A DNA stretch of 33,805 bases from Parvularculaceae bacterium (GTDB lineage Bacteria; Pseudomonadota; Alphaproteobacteria; Caulobacterales; Parvularculaceae). This document shows positions 17,633-25,166 of this stretch, piece after piece. Under the pieces are notes generated by a model that saw nothing but the letters and a program-made list of their open reading frames with translations, had not been told where the DNA came from and ran no database searches. The position numbers were made by a program, and so were the translations under genes. The stretch covers positions 1 through 33,805 of the forward strand of contig JAJFFW010000012.1 of assembly GCA_021776435.1 (NCBI GenBank), given 5' to 3'. The first letter of the stretch is position 1; every line of letters starts with the position of its first letter.

Positions 17633-18424
17633 TTATTGACCTTTGAAAGCGGGTTTTCGTTTGCTCATGAAGGCGTCAACACCTTCACGATAATCTTCTG
17701 TTTTGCCCAGTTTGCGTTGGAGGTCGCGTTCTATATCGAGCTGTTCGTCCAAGGAGTGGGCCCAACTTGATCTGATCGCCTGCTTTGTTTCCGCCAATCC
17801 ACGCGTCGGCGCGGAAGCGAATTTAATCGCTAGATCGTTAGCTGTGCTGGCGAGAGCGCCATCATCGACAGCCTTCCAGATGAGACCCCACTCTTCCGCT
17901 TTTTCCGCGAGCAGCGGTTCACCCGTTAAGGCCAATCCGAGTGCACGCGCTTGACCTGCCAGCCGTGGCAAGCTCCATGTGCCGCCCGAGTCAGGCACTA
18001 GACCAATATTGGCGAAGGACTGAATGAACTTGGCGCTCTTTGCGGCGAGCACGATATCGGCGGCGAATGCGATGTTGGCGCCAGCGCCGGCGGCGACTCC
18101 GTTCACGGCGCAGATAACCGGCATAGGCAATCCGGTTATGCGGCGGATCAACGGATTGTAACGATCTTCAAGAGACTGCCCTAGGTCAACATTATCTCCA
18201 TCGGGCGCCACGGCTCGGTCTGTAAGGTCTTGTCCCGCACAAAACCCTCGCCCGGCGCCAGTAATAAGCAGTGTGCGGACAGAATTGTCTTTCTCGATCT
18301 GATCGAATGCGTCGCTGACTTCGCCATGCATCTGGACCGTAAAACTATTGAGTCGGTCAGGCCGATTTAAAGTCAATCGCGCGATGCCGTTCTCGATGGT
18401 GAAAAGGATGGTCTCATGCGCCAT
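17633..18424 (-). CDS. paaG: 2-(1,2-epoxy-1,2-dihydrophenyl)acetyl-CoA isomerase
   Basis: This crotonase-fold protein has 263 residues. It has GAGRGFCAGQDL (oxyanion hole and CoA pocket), AVNGVAAGAGANIAFAADIVLA, and FANIGLVPDSGGTWSLPRLAGQARALGLAL. An Asp stands in LVPDSGGTW where true enoyl-CoA hydratases carry Glu, which is the PaaG pattern. PaaG isomerises the ring-epoxide to oxepin-CoA; the family also includes double-bond isomerases. It is the first gene of the minus arm, divergent from paaI. The common intergenic region carries promoter boxes and a shared operator-like motif. The ATG at 18424 has only a weak nearby ribosome site. Confidence 0.94.
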   Translation of the reverse strand: MAHETILFTIENGIARLTLNRPDRLNSFTVQMHGEVSDAFDQIEKDNSVRTLLITGAGRGFCAGQDLTDRAVAPDGDNVDLGQSLEDRYNPLIRRITGLPMPVICAVNGVAAGAGANIAFAADIVLAAKSAKFIQSFANIGLVPDSGGTWSLPRLAGQARALGLALTGEPLLAEKAEEWGLIWKAVDDGALASTANDLAIKFASAPTRGLAETKQAIRSSWAHSLDEQLDIERDLQRKLGKTEDYREGVDAFMSKRKPAFKGQ

Positions 18425-18493
18425 GGATGATATCGCTTGATCGCGATCTCCCTGAATTAAGTCTGATGAAATGTAATTGCATCGATTGCGTTA

Positions 18494-18524
18494 GTCATAT
18501 AATCGAATGCTCGGTCGGTCAATT
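18494..18524. promoter_or_regulatory. Divergent paaG/paaI promoters with operator-like motif
   Basis: The motif CGGTCGGTCAATT lies at 18512-18524. On the minus strand TTGACC (18517-18522) and TATGAC (18494-18499) form a -35/-10 pair with a 17-base spacer for paaG, and the motif covers the -35. On the plus strand TATAAT (18498-18503) is a good -10 for paaI, so the motif lies at or just past its start point. A protein bound here would block both directions. The same motif, differing by one base, lies before paaA. Confidence 0.6.
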
Positions 18525-18559
18525 AAGCGAAGACGTATGGCTGAAAAGGGTTCAGTGGC

Positions 18560-19015
18560 ATGGCGGCGGTAACAGAAAAGGATAAACTCGCGAAAGCAAT
18601 CGCGAAAAAGTTACACAGTCTTGAAGGGACGGCTCGGGCCTGGGATTTAAAGTTGGAAGATAGCGGCGCAGACTGGGCGTGCGCCTCGATGGTGGTTCGC
18701 GAAGATATGCTCAATGGTTTAGGCACAACGCATGGCGGTATGATCTTCGCGTTAGCGGACACGGTCTTTGCTTGGGCTTGTAATTCGGCAAATGTGAGAA
18801 CATTCGCACAACATGCATCGATCACATTCTTGAGCGCCGGTAAGCTGGGCGAAAAACTGACCGCGCAAGCGCGCTTAGACGCAGCAGAGGCCCGGACCGG
18901 CGTGTATACAGTGCACGTAAAGGGTGACGACGGGAGAATAATAGCCGTGTTTCAAGGACTCTCGCGCACGGCTGGCGGTGAAATTCTTGAAAACAAAGAG
19001 GCGGAGAATGACTGA
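18560..19015 (+). CDS. paaI: Hydroxyphenylacetyl-CoA thioesterase
   Basis: The 151-residue protein has the hot-dog thioesterase fold. It carries LNGLGTTHGGMIFALADTVFAWACNS, where the Asn, His-Gly-Gly and Asp positions match PaaI, and ASITFLSAGKLGEKLTAQA in the next strand. PaaI frees CoA from ring-hydroxylated or stalled phenylacetyl-CoA derivatives and so protects the CoA pool. Length is normal. It is the first gene of the plus arm. Its end overlaps the paaJ start by 8 bases, so they are coupled. Regulation is likely through the shared paaG/paaI intergenic motif. Confidence 0.94.
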   Translation: MAAVTEKDKLAKAIAKKLHSLEGTARAWDLKLEDSGADWACASMVVREDMLNGLGTTHGGMIFALADTVFAWACNSANVRTFAQHASITFLSAGKLGEKLTAQARLDAAEARTGVYTVHVKGDDGRIIAVFQGLSRTAGGEILENKEAEND

Positions 19016-20210
19016 GGCTTTCATTTGCGATGCGATCCGTACCCCAATTGGGCGTTATGGTGGAGCGCTTGCGATGGTGCGCGCGGACGACCTCGCTGCT
19101 ATTCCGCTTAAGGCGTTGAAAGACCGCAATCCTAAGGTTGACTGGGACGCTGTCGATGATCTTATTTTCGGTTGCGCCAATCAGGCTGGGGAGGATAACC
19201 GAAATGTCGCAAGAATGGCGGCGCTTCTCGCCGGGTTGGGCGAGAAGGCGCCCGGGACGACGGTCAATCGCCTTTGCGGTTCTGGCATGGACGCAGTCAC
19301 GATTGCTGCGCGGGCAATCAAAGCGGACGAGGCGGACCTTATGATTGCTGGCGGTGTTGAGTCGATGTCTCGCGCCCCCTTCGTCATGGGAAAAGCCGAA
19401 ACGGCGTTTTCGCGAAGTGCGGAAATGTTTGACACAACGATTGGGTGGCGATTCGTCAATCAAATTCTCAAAGATCAGTACGGGATCGACTCAATGCCGG
19501 AAACGGCGGAAAATGTTGCTGAGGATTTCGGTGTGTCGCGCGAAGACCAGGATGCCTTTGCTTTCCGTAGTCAAGAACGGACTGCCAAAGCGCAGGCAAA
19601 TGGGCGATTGGCGGCGGAAATCACGCCGGTGACAATATCACAGCGCAAGGGCGATCCAAAGATTGTTGACAGCGATGAGCATCCCCGTGCAACGACTTTG
19701 GAGATGCTCGCTAAACTCCGACCCTTTGTTAAAAAGGATGGCGTTATTACTGCTGGCAACGCATCTGGCGTCAATGACGGTGCGGCAGCGATTATTGTTG
19801 CATCCCAAGCGGCGGTAGAGAAATACGGCCTGACGCCCCGGGCGCGCTTTGTCGCGGGAGCGGTCGTCGGCGTATCGCCTCGTGTAATGGGTATTGGTCC
19901 AGCGCCGGCGTCGAAAGCCGTTCTCGCCAAGGTTGGACTTTCAATATCTGATATGAATGTCATCGAAATCAATGAAGCCTTCGCATCACAATCTCTCGCA
20001 ACGTTGAGAGAACTTGGCTTGCCTGACGATGGCGATCACGTAAATCCAAATGGGGGCGCGATTGCCCTTGGCCATCCGTTGGGTATGTCGGGCGCGAGGT
20101 TGGTGCTGACCGCAACGGAAGAACTTCAACGTACAGGTGGCCGTTATGCCTTGTGCGCAATGTGTATTGGCGTTGGTCAAGGGATCGCGTCAATTATTGA
20201 ACGAGTTTAG
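19008..20210 (+). CDS. paaJ: 3-oxoadipyl-CoA / 3-oxo-5,6-dehydrosuberyl-CoA thiolase
   Basis: The 400-residue thiolase has all three catalytic parts: NRLCGSGMDAV (nucleophilic Cys near residue 90), NGGAIALGHPLGMSGAR (His) and CAMCIGVGQG (second Cys). The start ICDAIRTPIGRYGGAL is that of the PcaF/PaaJ subgroup. In the phenylacetate route it acts twice, releasing acetyl-CoA and finally succinyl-CoA. The ATG at 19008 has GGCGGAG upstream and overlaps the end of paaI; an in-frame ATG at 18978 lies deep inside paaI and is less likely. PcaF of the protocatechuate pathway is very similar, but the position among paa genes favours PaaJ. Confidence 0.94.
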   Translation: MTEAFICDAIRTPIGRYGGALAMVRADDLAAIPLKALKDRNPKVDWDAVDDLIFGCANQAGEDNRNVARMAALLAGLGEKAPGTTVNRLCGSGMDAVTIAARAIKADEADLMIAGGVESMSRAPFVMGKAETAFSRSAEMFDTTIGWRFVNQILKDQYGIDSMPETAENVAEDFGVSREDQDAFAFRSQERTAKAQANGRLAAEITPVTISQRKGDPKIVDSDEHPRATTLEMLAKLRPFVKKDGVITAGNASGVNDGAAAIIVASQAAVEKYGLTPRARFVAGAVVGVSPRVMGIGPAPASKAVLAKVGLSISDMNVIEINEAFASQSLATLRELGLPDDGDHVNPNGGAIALGHPLGMSGARLVLTATEELQRTGGRYALCAMCIGVGQGIASIIERV

Positions 20211-20248
20211 AGCGCATCGAGTGAGCGAAGAAGACAATATATTCGTAG

Positions 20249-20279
20249 ACCGTCCGGTCGGTTAATTTTATGGTATAAT
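20249..20279 (+). promoter_or_regulatory. paaABCDE promoter with operator-like palindrome
   Basis: ACCGTCCGGTCGGT (20249-20262) is a 14-bp palindrome with a single mismatched pair, centred on CCGG. Its right part with the next bases, CGGTCGGTTAATT (20255-20267), repeats the motif of the paaG/paaI region. It is followed by an extended -10, TGGTATAAT (20271-20279), so the palindrome occupies the -35 to spacer area, a usual place for a repressor. The paaA ATG is 70 bases further on. Confidence 0.6.
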
Positions 20280-20348
20280 ATTGCCGGATGAGTGTTAGAT
20301 ATCCGCTGCGGCCATCCAATGGCGGCAGTGATCATTTGGAGACAACTG

Positions 20349-21341
20349 ATGTACGCCCAAGAGATAAAATCCACGGGGAAACAGGTTCAATCCCTGGAAG
20401 AAATGTCGCCGGAAGATCGTGCTTTTCAAAAGCGTATCGACGCGGACATCAAGATCGAACCGAAAGAATGGATGCCGGAAGGGTATCGCAAGACTTTGAT
20501 CCGGCAAATTTCCCAACATGCGCATTCGGAAATTGTCGGTCAGTTGCCTGAGGGCAATTGGATCACGCGCGCACCGACCCTCGAGCGCAAGGCAATCTTG
20601 ATCGCAAAAGTGCAGGATGAAGCGGGGCACGGACTCTATCTTTATTGCGCTGCGGAAACGCTTGGGGTTTCTCGTGATCAGATGACGGAGCAATTGCTAT
20701 CCGGTAAGGCCAAGTATTCCTCTATCTTCAATTACCCGACCCTGACCTGGGCGGATATCGGCGCCATTGGCTGGCTGGTTGACGGCGCCGCAATTATGAA
20801 TCAGGTGCCGCTCCAGCGATGCTCTTTTGGTCCTTACAGCCGTGCGATGATTCGAGTTTGTAAAGAGGAAAGTTTTCATCAACGTCAAGGCTACGATATC
20901 ATGATGAAGCTCTGTGAGGGAACGCCCGAACAAAAAGCGATGGCGCAGGACGCCATTAATCGATGGTGGTGGCCGTCACTGATGATGTTTGGACCTTCTG
21001 ATACGGAGTCAGTCCATTCAGCGCAATCCATGGCGTGGAAAATCAAACAGGACACCAACGACGAATTGCGTCAGAAGTTCGTTGACCAAACCGCGCCGCA
21101 GGCGGAGTACTTAGACCTTCAAGTCCCTGACCCCGATCTTAAATGGAATGAAGAGAAAGGCGGCTATGACTTCGGTGAGGTCGACTGGGCAGAGTTTTTC
21201 CAGGTGATTTCTGGCAACGGTCCCTGCAACAAAGAGCGCATGGCCGCCCGAAATAAGGCATGGAGCGACGGAGCGTGGTTTCGCGACGGATTGATGGCGC
21301 ATGCGAAGAAAAAAGAAACCCGCAAACTATCCGCGAATTAG
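20349..21341 (+). CDS. paaA: 1,2-phenylacetyl-CoA epoxidase, subunit PaaA
   Basis: The 330-residue catalytic subunit of the bacterial multicomponent monooxygenase is a ferritin-like diiron protein. It shows [41 protein letters not shown] and [15 protein letters not shown], giving the ExxH iron-ligand pairs (EAGH and ESFH), then [15 protein letters not shown]. It adds one oxygen atom to the ring of phenylacetyl-CoA. The ATG at 20349 has GGAGA at ideal distance and starts [10 protein letters not shown]; an in-frame ATG at 20292 would add residues without family character. It is the first gene of paaABCDE, 10 bases before paaB. Confidence 0.97.
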   Translation: MYAQEIKSTGKQVQSLEEMSPEDRAFQKRIDADIKIEPKEWMPEGYRKTLIRQISQHAHSEIVGQLPEGNWITRAPTLERKAILIAKVQDEAGHGLYLYCAAETLGVSRDQMTEQLLSGKAKYSSIFNYPTLTWADIGAIGWLVDGAAIMNQVPLQRCSFGPYSRAMIRVCKEESFHQRQGYDIMMKLCEGTPEQKAMAQDAINRWWWPSLMMFGPSDTESVHSAQSMAWKIKQDTNDELRQKFVDQTAPQAEYLDLQVPDPDLKWNEEKGGYDFGEVDWAEFFQVISGNGPCNKERMAARNKAWSDGAWFRDGLMAHAKKKETRKLSAN

Positions 21342-21351
21342 GAGAGCCTCA

Positions 21352-21636
21352 ATGTCAAATGAATGGCCATTATGGGAAGTTTTTATTCGTGGACGGCACG
21401 GCTTGTCGCATCGCCATGTCGGCAGTCTTCACGCGCCGGATGCGGAAATGGCGGTCAATCACGCGCGCGACGTATACACTCGCCGTAACGAGGGCGTTTC
21501 CATTTGGGTGGTGAAAGCCGGCGATATTACAGCCAGCGCGCCAAGCGAGAAGGGGCCTTTGTTCGAACCGGCCAATACCAAGGTTTATCGCCATCCGACT
21601 TTTTTCGATATCCCTGATGAAGTTGGGCGCATGTGA
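21352..21636 (+). CDS. paaB: 1,2-phenylacetyl-CoA epoxidase, subunit PaaB
   Basis: This small subunit of 94 residues shows the PaaB pattern: WPLWEVFIRGRHGLSHRHVG, LHAPDAEMAVNHARDVYTRR, VSIWVVKAGDITAS, and YRHPTFFDIPDEVG. PaaB bridges the PaaAC dimers and is needed for activity. The ATG at 21352 has GGAGAG upstream. The stop TGA overlaps the first ATG of paaC. Confidence 0.96.
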   Translation: MSNEWPLWEVFIRGRHGLSHRHVGSLHAPDAEMAVNHARDVYTRRNEGVSIWVVKAGDITASAPSEKGPLFEPANTKVYRHPTFFDIPDEVGRM

Positions 21637-22391
21637 TGACGGACAACCCTACCTTCGAATTTGCAGTTCGGATGGGCGATAATTGCCTCATCCTTGGCCA
21701 GCGTGTTTCTGCTTGGTGCGGTCACGCGCCGATTCTGGAAGAAGATATCGCGCTCGCCAATACGGCTTTGGATTTAATTGGGCAAACAAAACTTTGGCTT
21801 GGTTTTGCGGGGGAGATCGAAGGCAAAGGCCGAAGTGCTGATGACCTCGCATTTCTACGGGATGGTCGTGAATTTAAAAACGGCCTTTTGGTTGAGCAAC
21901 CAAATCACGATTTTGGTCATACGTTAATGAGGCAATTCCTTTTTGACGCATGGCATCACCCAATGTTGACGGCCCTGAAAGCGTCTTCAGACACGCGCAT
22001 TGCGGAGATCGCAGAGAAATCAGTAAAGGAAGCAGCATATCATCTGGACCGGTCGACTGATCTGGTCATTCGCCTTGGTGATGGCAGTGAAGAAAGCCAC
22101 CGTCGAATGCAAGATTCGCTCGACACTCTTTGGCAATATACAGGTGAGCTTGTAACGCCTGATGCAATCGATAGTACTCTTGGCGAGCAGAAGGTGACGC
22201 CGGATTTAAGTGTGCTCAAAGCGCAGTATAGTGACTATATCATTAGTGTTTTTGATGAGGCGACACTTACAATACCCACAAACGCTTACATGCAAAAGGG
22301 CGGGAAGACGGGATTGCACAGCGAGGCGTTTGGTTTGTTACTCGCGGAAATGCAACATTTACAGCGCGCCTATCCAGGCGTCAGCTGGTAG
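21636..22391 (+). CDS. paaC: 1,2-phenylacetyl-CoA epoxidase, subunit PaaC
   Basis: This 251-residue ferritin-like structural subunit pairs with PaaA but has no iron centre of its own. Markers are DNCLILGQRVSAWCGHAPILEEDIALANTALDLIG, VEQPNHDFGHTLMRQFLFDAW, SVKEAAYHLDRSTDLVIRLGDG and GLHSEAFGLLLAEMQHLQRAYPG. The start is the ATG at 21636, overlapping the paaB stop; a GTG just before it (21633) is possible. Length is normal. It is translationally linked with paaB and followed by paaD after 8 bases. Confidence 0.95.
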   Translation: MTDNPTFEFAVRMGDNCLILGQRVSAWCGHAPILEEDIALANTALDLIGQTKLWLGFAGEIEGKGRSADDLAFLRDGREFKNGLLVEQPNHDFGHTLMRQFLFDAWHHPMLTALKASSDTRIAEIAEKSVKEAAYHLDRSTDLVIRLGDGSEESHRRMQDSLDTLWQYTGELVTPDAIDSTLGEQKVTPDLSVLKAQYSDYIISVFDEATLTIPTNAYMQKGGKTGLHSEAFGLLLAEMQHLQRAYPGVSW

Positions 22392-22399
22392 AGGCGGTC

Positions 22400-22912
22400 A
22401 TGACAGAAACGCTTGCGCGTCCTTCGGTCGATGAAGTCTGGACTTGGCTGAAAGAGGTGCCAGATCCGGAAATACCAGTGGTCTCGGTGGTTGACCTTGG
22501 CATTGTGCGCGATGTCGAATGGCGAGGCGAAAAACTTATTGTGATAGTGACGCCGACCTATTCCGGCTGTCCTGCGACATCTGTCATTTCAATGGAAATT
22601 TCCGAAACGTTGCGGGCCCGCGGTCTATTGAACCACGAAATCAAGACACAGATTTCACCCGCCTGGACCACCGGCTGGATGACGCAAGAAGCACGCGACA
22701 AACTCAAAGTTTATGGCATCGCGCCACCGGTAGATGGCGCCTCTTGCGCCGGCGCCTTGCGCGTGAGTGCAGCGCAGCTATTAAAAATCGAATGCCCTCG
22801 TTGCAATTCGCAAAACACGGAATGTGTGAGCCAGTTCGGTTCTACACCCTGCAAAGCAAGCTATCGGTGCAGGGATTGTCTTGAACCATTTGACTATTTC
22901 AAGAAATTTTAA
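22400..22912 (+). CDS. paaD: Phenylacetyl-CoA epoxidase accessory subunit PaaD (SUF/MIP18 family)
   Basis: The 170-residue protein starts with a DUF59/MIP18-type domain: VWTWLKEVPDPEIPVVSVVDLGIVRDVE and VTPTYSGCPATSVISMEI, which carries the conserved Cys. It ends with a Cys-rich tail (CPRCNSQNTEC, then CKASYRCRDCLEPFDYFKKF) likely to bind zinc or a cluster. PaaD is thought to help mature the iron-sulfur or diiron parts of the epoxidase. Length is normal for PaaD. It follows paaC by 8 bases. Confidence 0.95.
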   Translation: MTETLARPSVDEVWTWLKEVPDPEIPVVSVVDLGIVRDVEWRGEKLIVIVTPTYSGCPATSVISMEISETLRARGLLNHEIKTQISPAWTTGWMTQEARDKLKVYGIAPPVDGASCAGALRVSAAQLLKIECPRCNSQNTECVSQFGSTPCKASYRCRDCLEPFDYFKKF

Positions 22913-22939
22913 AACTATTTGCAGGAGCTCCTCGCAGAC

Positions 22940-24013
22940 ATGGCGCAGTTCTTTCCCCTTACGGTAACGAATATTCATCGCGAGACCCGTGACTCTGTTG
23001 TTGTTACACTGGAACCGCCTGCGGCTTCTCGCGGTGATTTTCATTTCATTCAGGGCCAGTATCTGACCTTCCGCCGCAAATTTGACGGCGAGGAATTGCG
23101 TAGATCCTATTCCGTGTGTTCCGGGGTTGATGATGGACCACTGCGCGTCGGAATTAAAAAAGTTGAGGGTGGCTGGTTTTCCTCTTTCGCCAATGATGAA
23201 TTACAGGTCGGAGACACGCTTGATGCGATGAAACCGATGGGCAACTTTCACGCTGCTCTCGTTCCGGAAAAAGCGCGAAGCTATCTTGGCTTCGCGGGCG
23301 GCAGCGGCATCACGCCATTGATCAGCATCATCAAGACTGTTCTCAAACAAGAACCGCTTTCCACCTTCACGCTGGTATATGGTAACCGCTCCGCGGCGGC
23401 GATCATGTTTAAAGAAGAACTGGAGGATTTAAAAAATCTCCATATGGGTCGTTTCAATGTCATCCACATTCTCGAAAATGAAGCAGATATTGACCTCTTC
23501 AGCGGTCTGCTGACACGTGAGAAATGCGATGCGCTTTTTGATCAGTGGCTGAATGTGGAAGGTGGTGAGTTGGCGTTCATTTGTGGGCCTGAACCGATGA
23601 TGCTCGCCGTTTCCGATGCTTTGAAGGCGCATGGCCTGGATGAGGCCAGTATCAAATTTGAATTATTTGCGTCCGCACAACCGGGGAAAGCGAAGAAGCT
23701 GGCGGTTGTTGCTGATGGGGCTTCGCAGTCTGCTACCTGCAAGGCGACGATCATGCTCGACGGGGTCCGGCGCGAAGTTGAAATGGCGAAGTCGGGACAG
23801 TCGGTTCTGGAAGCGGCGCTAGGGGCCAATCTTGATGCGCCCTTTGCCTGCAGAGCTGGTGTGTGTTCCACATGTCGAGCGAAAGTCATCGAGGGGGAAG
23901 CCGAGATGCTAGCCAACTATGCGTTGGAAGACTATGAGGTCGAGCGCGGCTATGTGCTAACCTGCCAGTGCTATCCATTAAGCGACAAGATCGTCGTTGA
24001 TTACAATCAGTAG
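22940..24013 (+). CDS. paaE: 1,2-phenylacetyl-CoA epoxidase, reductase subunit PaaE
   Basis: The 357-residue reductase passes electrons from NADPH through FAD and a 2Fe-2S cluster to PaaA. It has the FAD motif RRSYSVCSG, the nucleotide-binding GFAGGSGITPLISIIK and FICGPEPMM, and a C-terminal plant-type ferredoxin domain with CRAGVCSTCRAKV and a fourth Cys in VLTCQCYP. The ATG at 22940 has GGAG upstream, about 12 bases away; the frame can also start at a TTG (22919) overlapping that site. It is the last of the classical five paa genes and is followed by one more co-directional gene. Confidence 0.95.
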   Translation: MAQFFPLTVTNIHRETRDSVVVTLEPPAASRGDFHFIQGQYLTFRRKFDGEELRRSYSVCSGVDDGPLRVGIKKVEGGWFSSFANDELQVGDTLDAMKPMGNFHAALVPEKARSYLGFAGGSGITPLISIIKTVLKQEPLSTFTLVYGNRSAAAIMFKEELEDLKNLHMGRFNVIHILENEADIDLFSGLLTREKCDALFDQWLNVEGGELAFICGPEPMMLAVSDALKAHGLDEASIKFELFASAQPGKAKKLAVVADGASQSATCKATIMLDGVRREVEMAKSGQSVLEAALGANLDAPFACRAGVCSTCRAKVIEGEAEMLANYALEDYEVERGYVLTCQCYPLSDKIVVDYNQ

Positions 24014-24025
24014 GTGGGGTGACCT

Positions 24026-24775
24026 TTGTCTGATGATAAAACCTTTGCCGACTATCTAGAAAAAGGCGGTAAGCTTACCGCCCCCGACAATGCGCCGCCC
24101 CGCTATCGAGCCGAACTTTTACGGATGATGGCTAGCTTCGTTGATTCCGAGCTTGCTGGCGCCGCCGGATTTGCTGGCATGATCAATAGCGGGCCAGGAA
24201 TTGTTGAACGCATCGCCGCCTCGCGCATTGTTCTTGAAAAATTTGATCACGCCGAGCGCGTATTGGATATTATGGGCGAGTTTGGGGCAAACACGGCGCG
24301 TTACCAAACTATTCACCCCTGGGACGCGCGCGTTGATCGTAGCGAAGATCTTGGCGTCACGCGCCTGAAAGGCGATATGCGTCTTAATGTATTGCACTAT
24401 CCTATCGAAGGGTGGGTCGATGCTGTTGTCATGAATGTATTGATGGGCACGGCGACAGTCTTTCAGCTACAAGAGCTTTCGCGTTGTTCTTACCAGCCGC
24501 TTGCGCAAACCTATCAGCAGATATTACTACGTGAGACACGTCACGCAGAACTTGGTGAAGAGGGTTTGAAGAAATTATTGAGCGAAGGCGCGAAAACGGC
24601 CATTGCCGACTCAGTTCAGTATTGGCGCCCGCGTGTAGCCGCAAGTTTTGGCGGTGCAGAGTCTTCACGGTTTAAATTGCTGACTAAATTCGGTTTGCGG
24701 CATACGCCGAATGAGGTGTTGTTAAATCAATGGAACAACGCAATCGACAATACCCTTACTAACCTAGAGGGTTGA
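24026..24775 (+). CDS. Ferritin-like protein of the 'phenylacetic acid catabolic' family, sixth gene of the paa operon
   Basis: The 249-residue protein starts at a TTG (MSDDKTFADYLEKGGKL) preceded by GGTGGGGTGA, 12 bases after paaE. No ATG lies near the domain start. It is helical and PaaA/PaaC-like: SFVDSELAGAAGFAGMI, VLEKFDHAERVLDIMGEFG, LQELSRCSYQPLAQTYQQ, RETRHAELGEEGLKKLL. The second metal pair ExxH (E170, H173) is present. At the first site the sequence is EKFDHAE (71-77) in place of the ExxH of PaaA, so iron binding may be incomplete, as in PaaC. Possible roles are an alternative epoxidase subunit or a stabilising partner. The function is not known to me. Confidence 0.8.
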   Translation: MSDDKTFADYLEKGGKLTAPDNAPPRYRAELLRMMASFVDSELAGAAGFAGMINSGPGIVERIAASRIVLEKFDHAERVLDIMGEFGANTARYQTIHPWDARVDRSEDLGVTRLKGDMRLNVLHYPIEGWVDAVVMNVLMGTATVFQLQELSRCSYQPLAQTYQQILLRETRHAELGEEGLKKLLSEGAKTAIADSVQYWRPRVAASFGGAESSRFKLLTKFGLRHTPNEVLLNQWNNAIDNTLTNLEG

Positions 24776-25166
24776 ACAAAACCCGCAGCGGCGGTTCCGC
24801 GTGCGGTGAAGTGGATGCGCCAAATGCAACGTTTGGCCGTATCGACAGATATGTTGGAAATATTGGAAGCTCGTCACTCCGAACGCCTTCAAAAATGAAC
24901 CTCGTGAATTAATAGACGAACCGTGCGTGGAAAACGTCAGAACGCCCCAATTGCCGTGCTGCCGGGGTAGCGAAACCAAAGAAATAGGCGCACATTGAAG
25001 ATGGGGAACACATCTGGGCGATTAGCCAGAACTGTTTCCATAGACGGACACCGGCAGACAAAACCAAAAATTCATTGAGTAACGGTCGGGCTGCTGGTGA
25101 CTGGCGCGACAAGCGCCTTCGCGTAAGGCATCGTCGACGGAATAGGTGAGTTCGGAAGTAGAGACA
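24776..25166. other. Gap between the paa operon and the RND genes, possible outer-membrane gene tail
   Basis: On the minus strand the sequence just inside this gap reads YFFGFATPAARQLGRSDVFH followed by ARFVY and a stop near 24911. Its alternating pattern with a terminal aromatic residue is like the last strand of an outer-membrane beta-barrel. Continuing upstream the frame shows no recognisable domain. It could be a degraded TonB-receptor or porin tail, or chance. No RNA gene or clear promoter is seen. Confidence 0.25.

Noticed and set aside
18978-19007. Earlier in-frame ATG for paaJ
   Set aside because: It would add ten basic residues from within paaI; the ATG at 19008 has a good ribosome site and the normal thiolase start.
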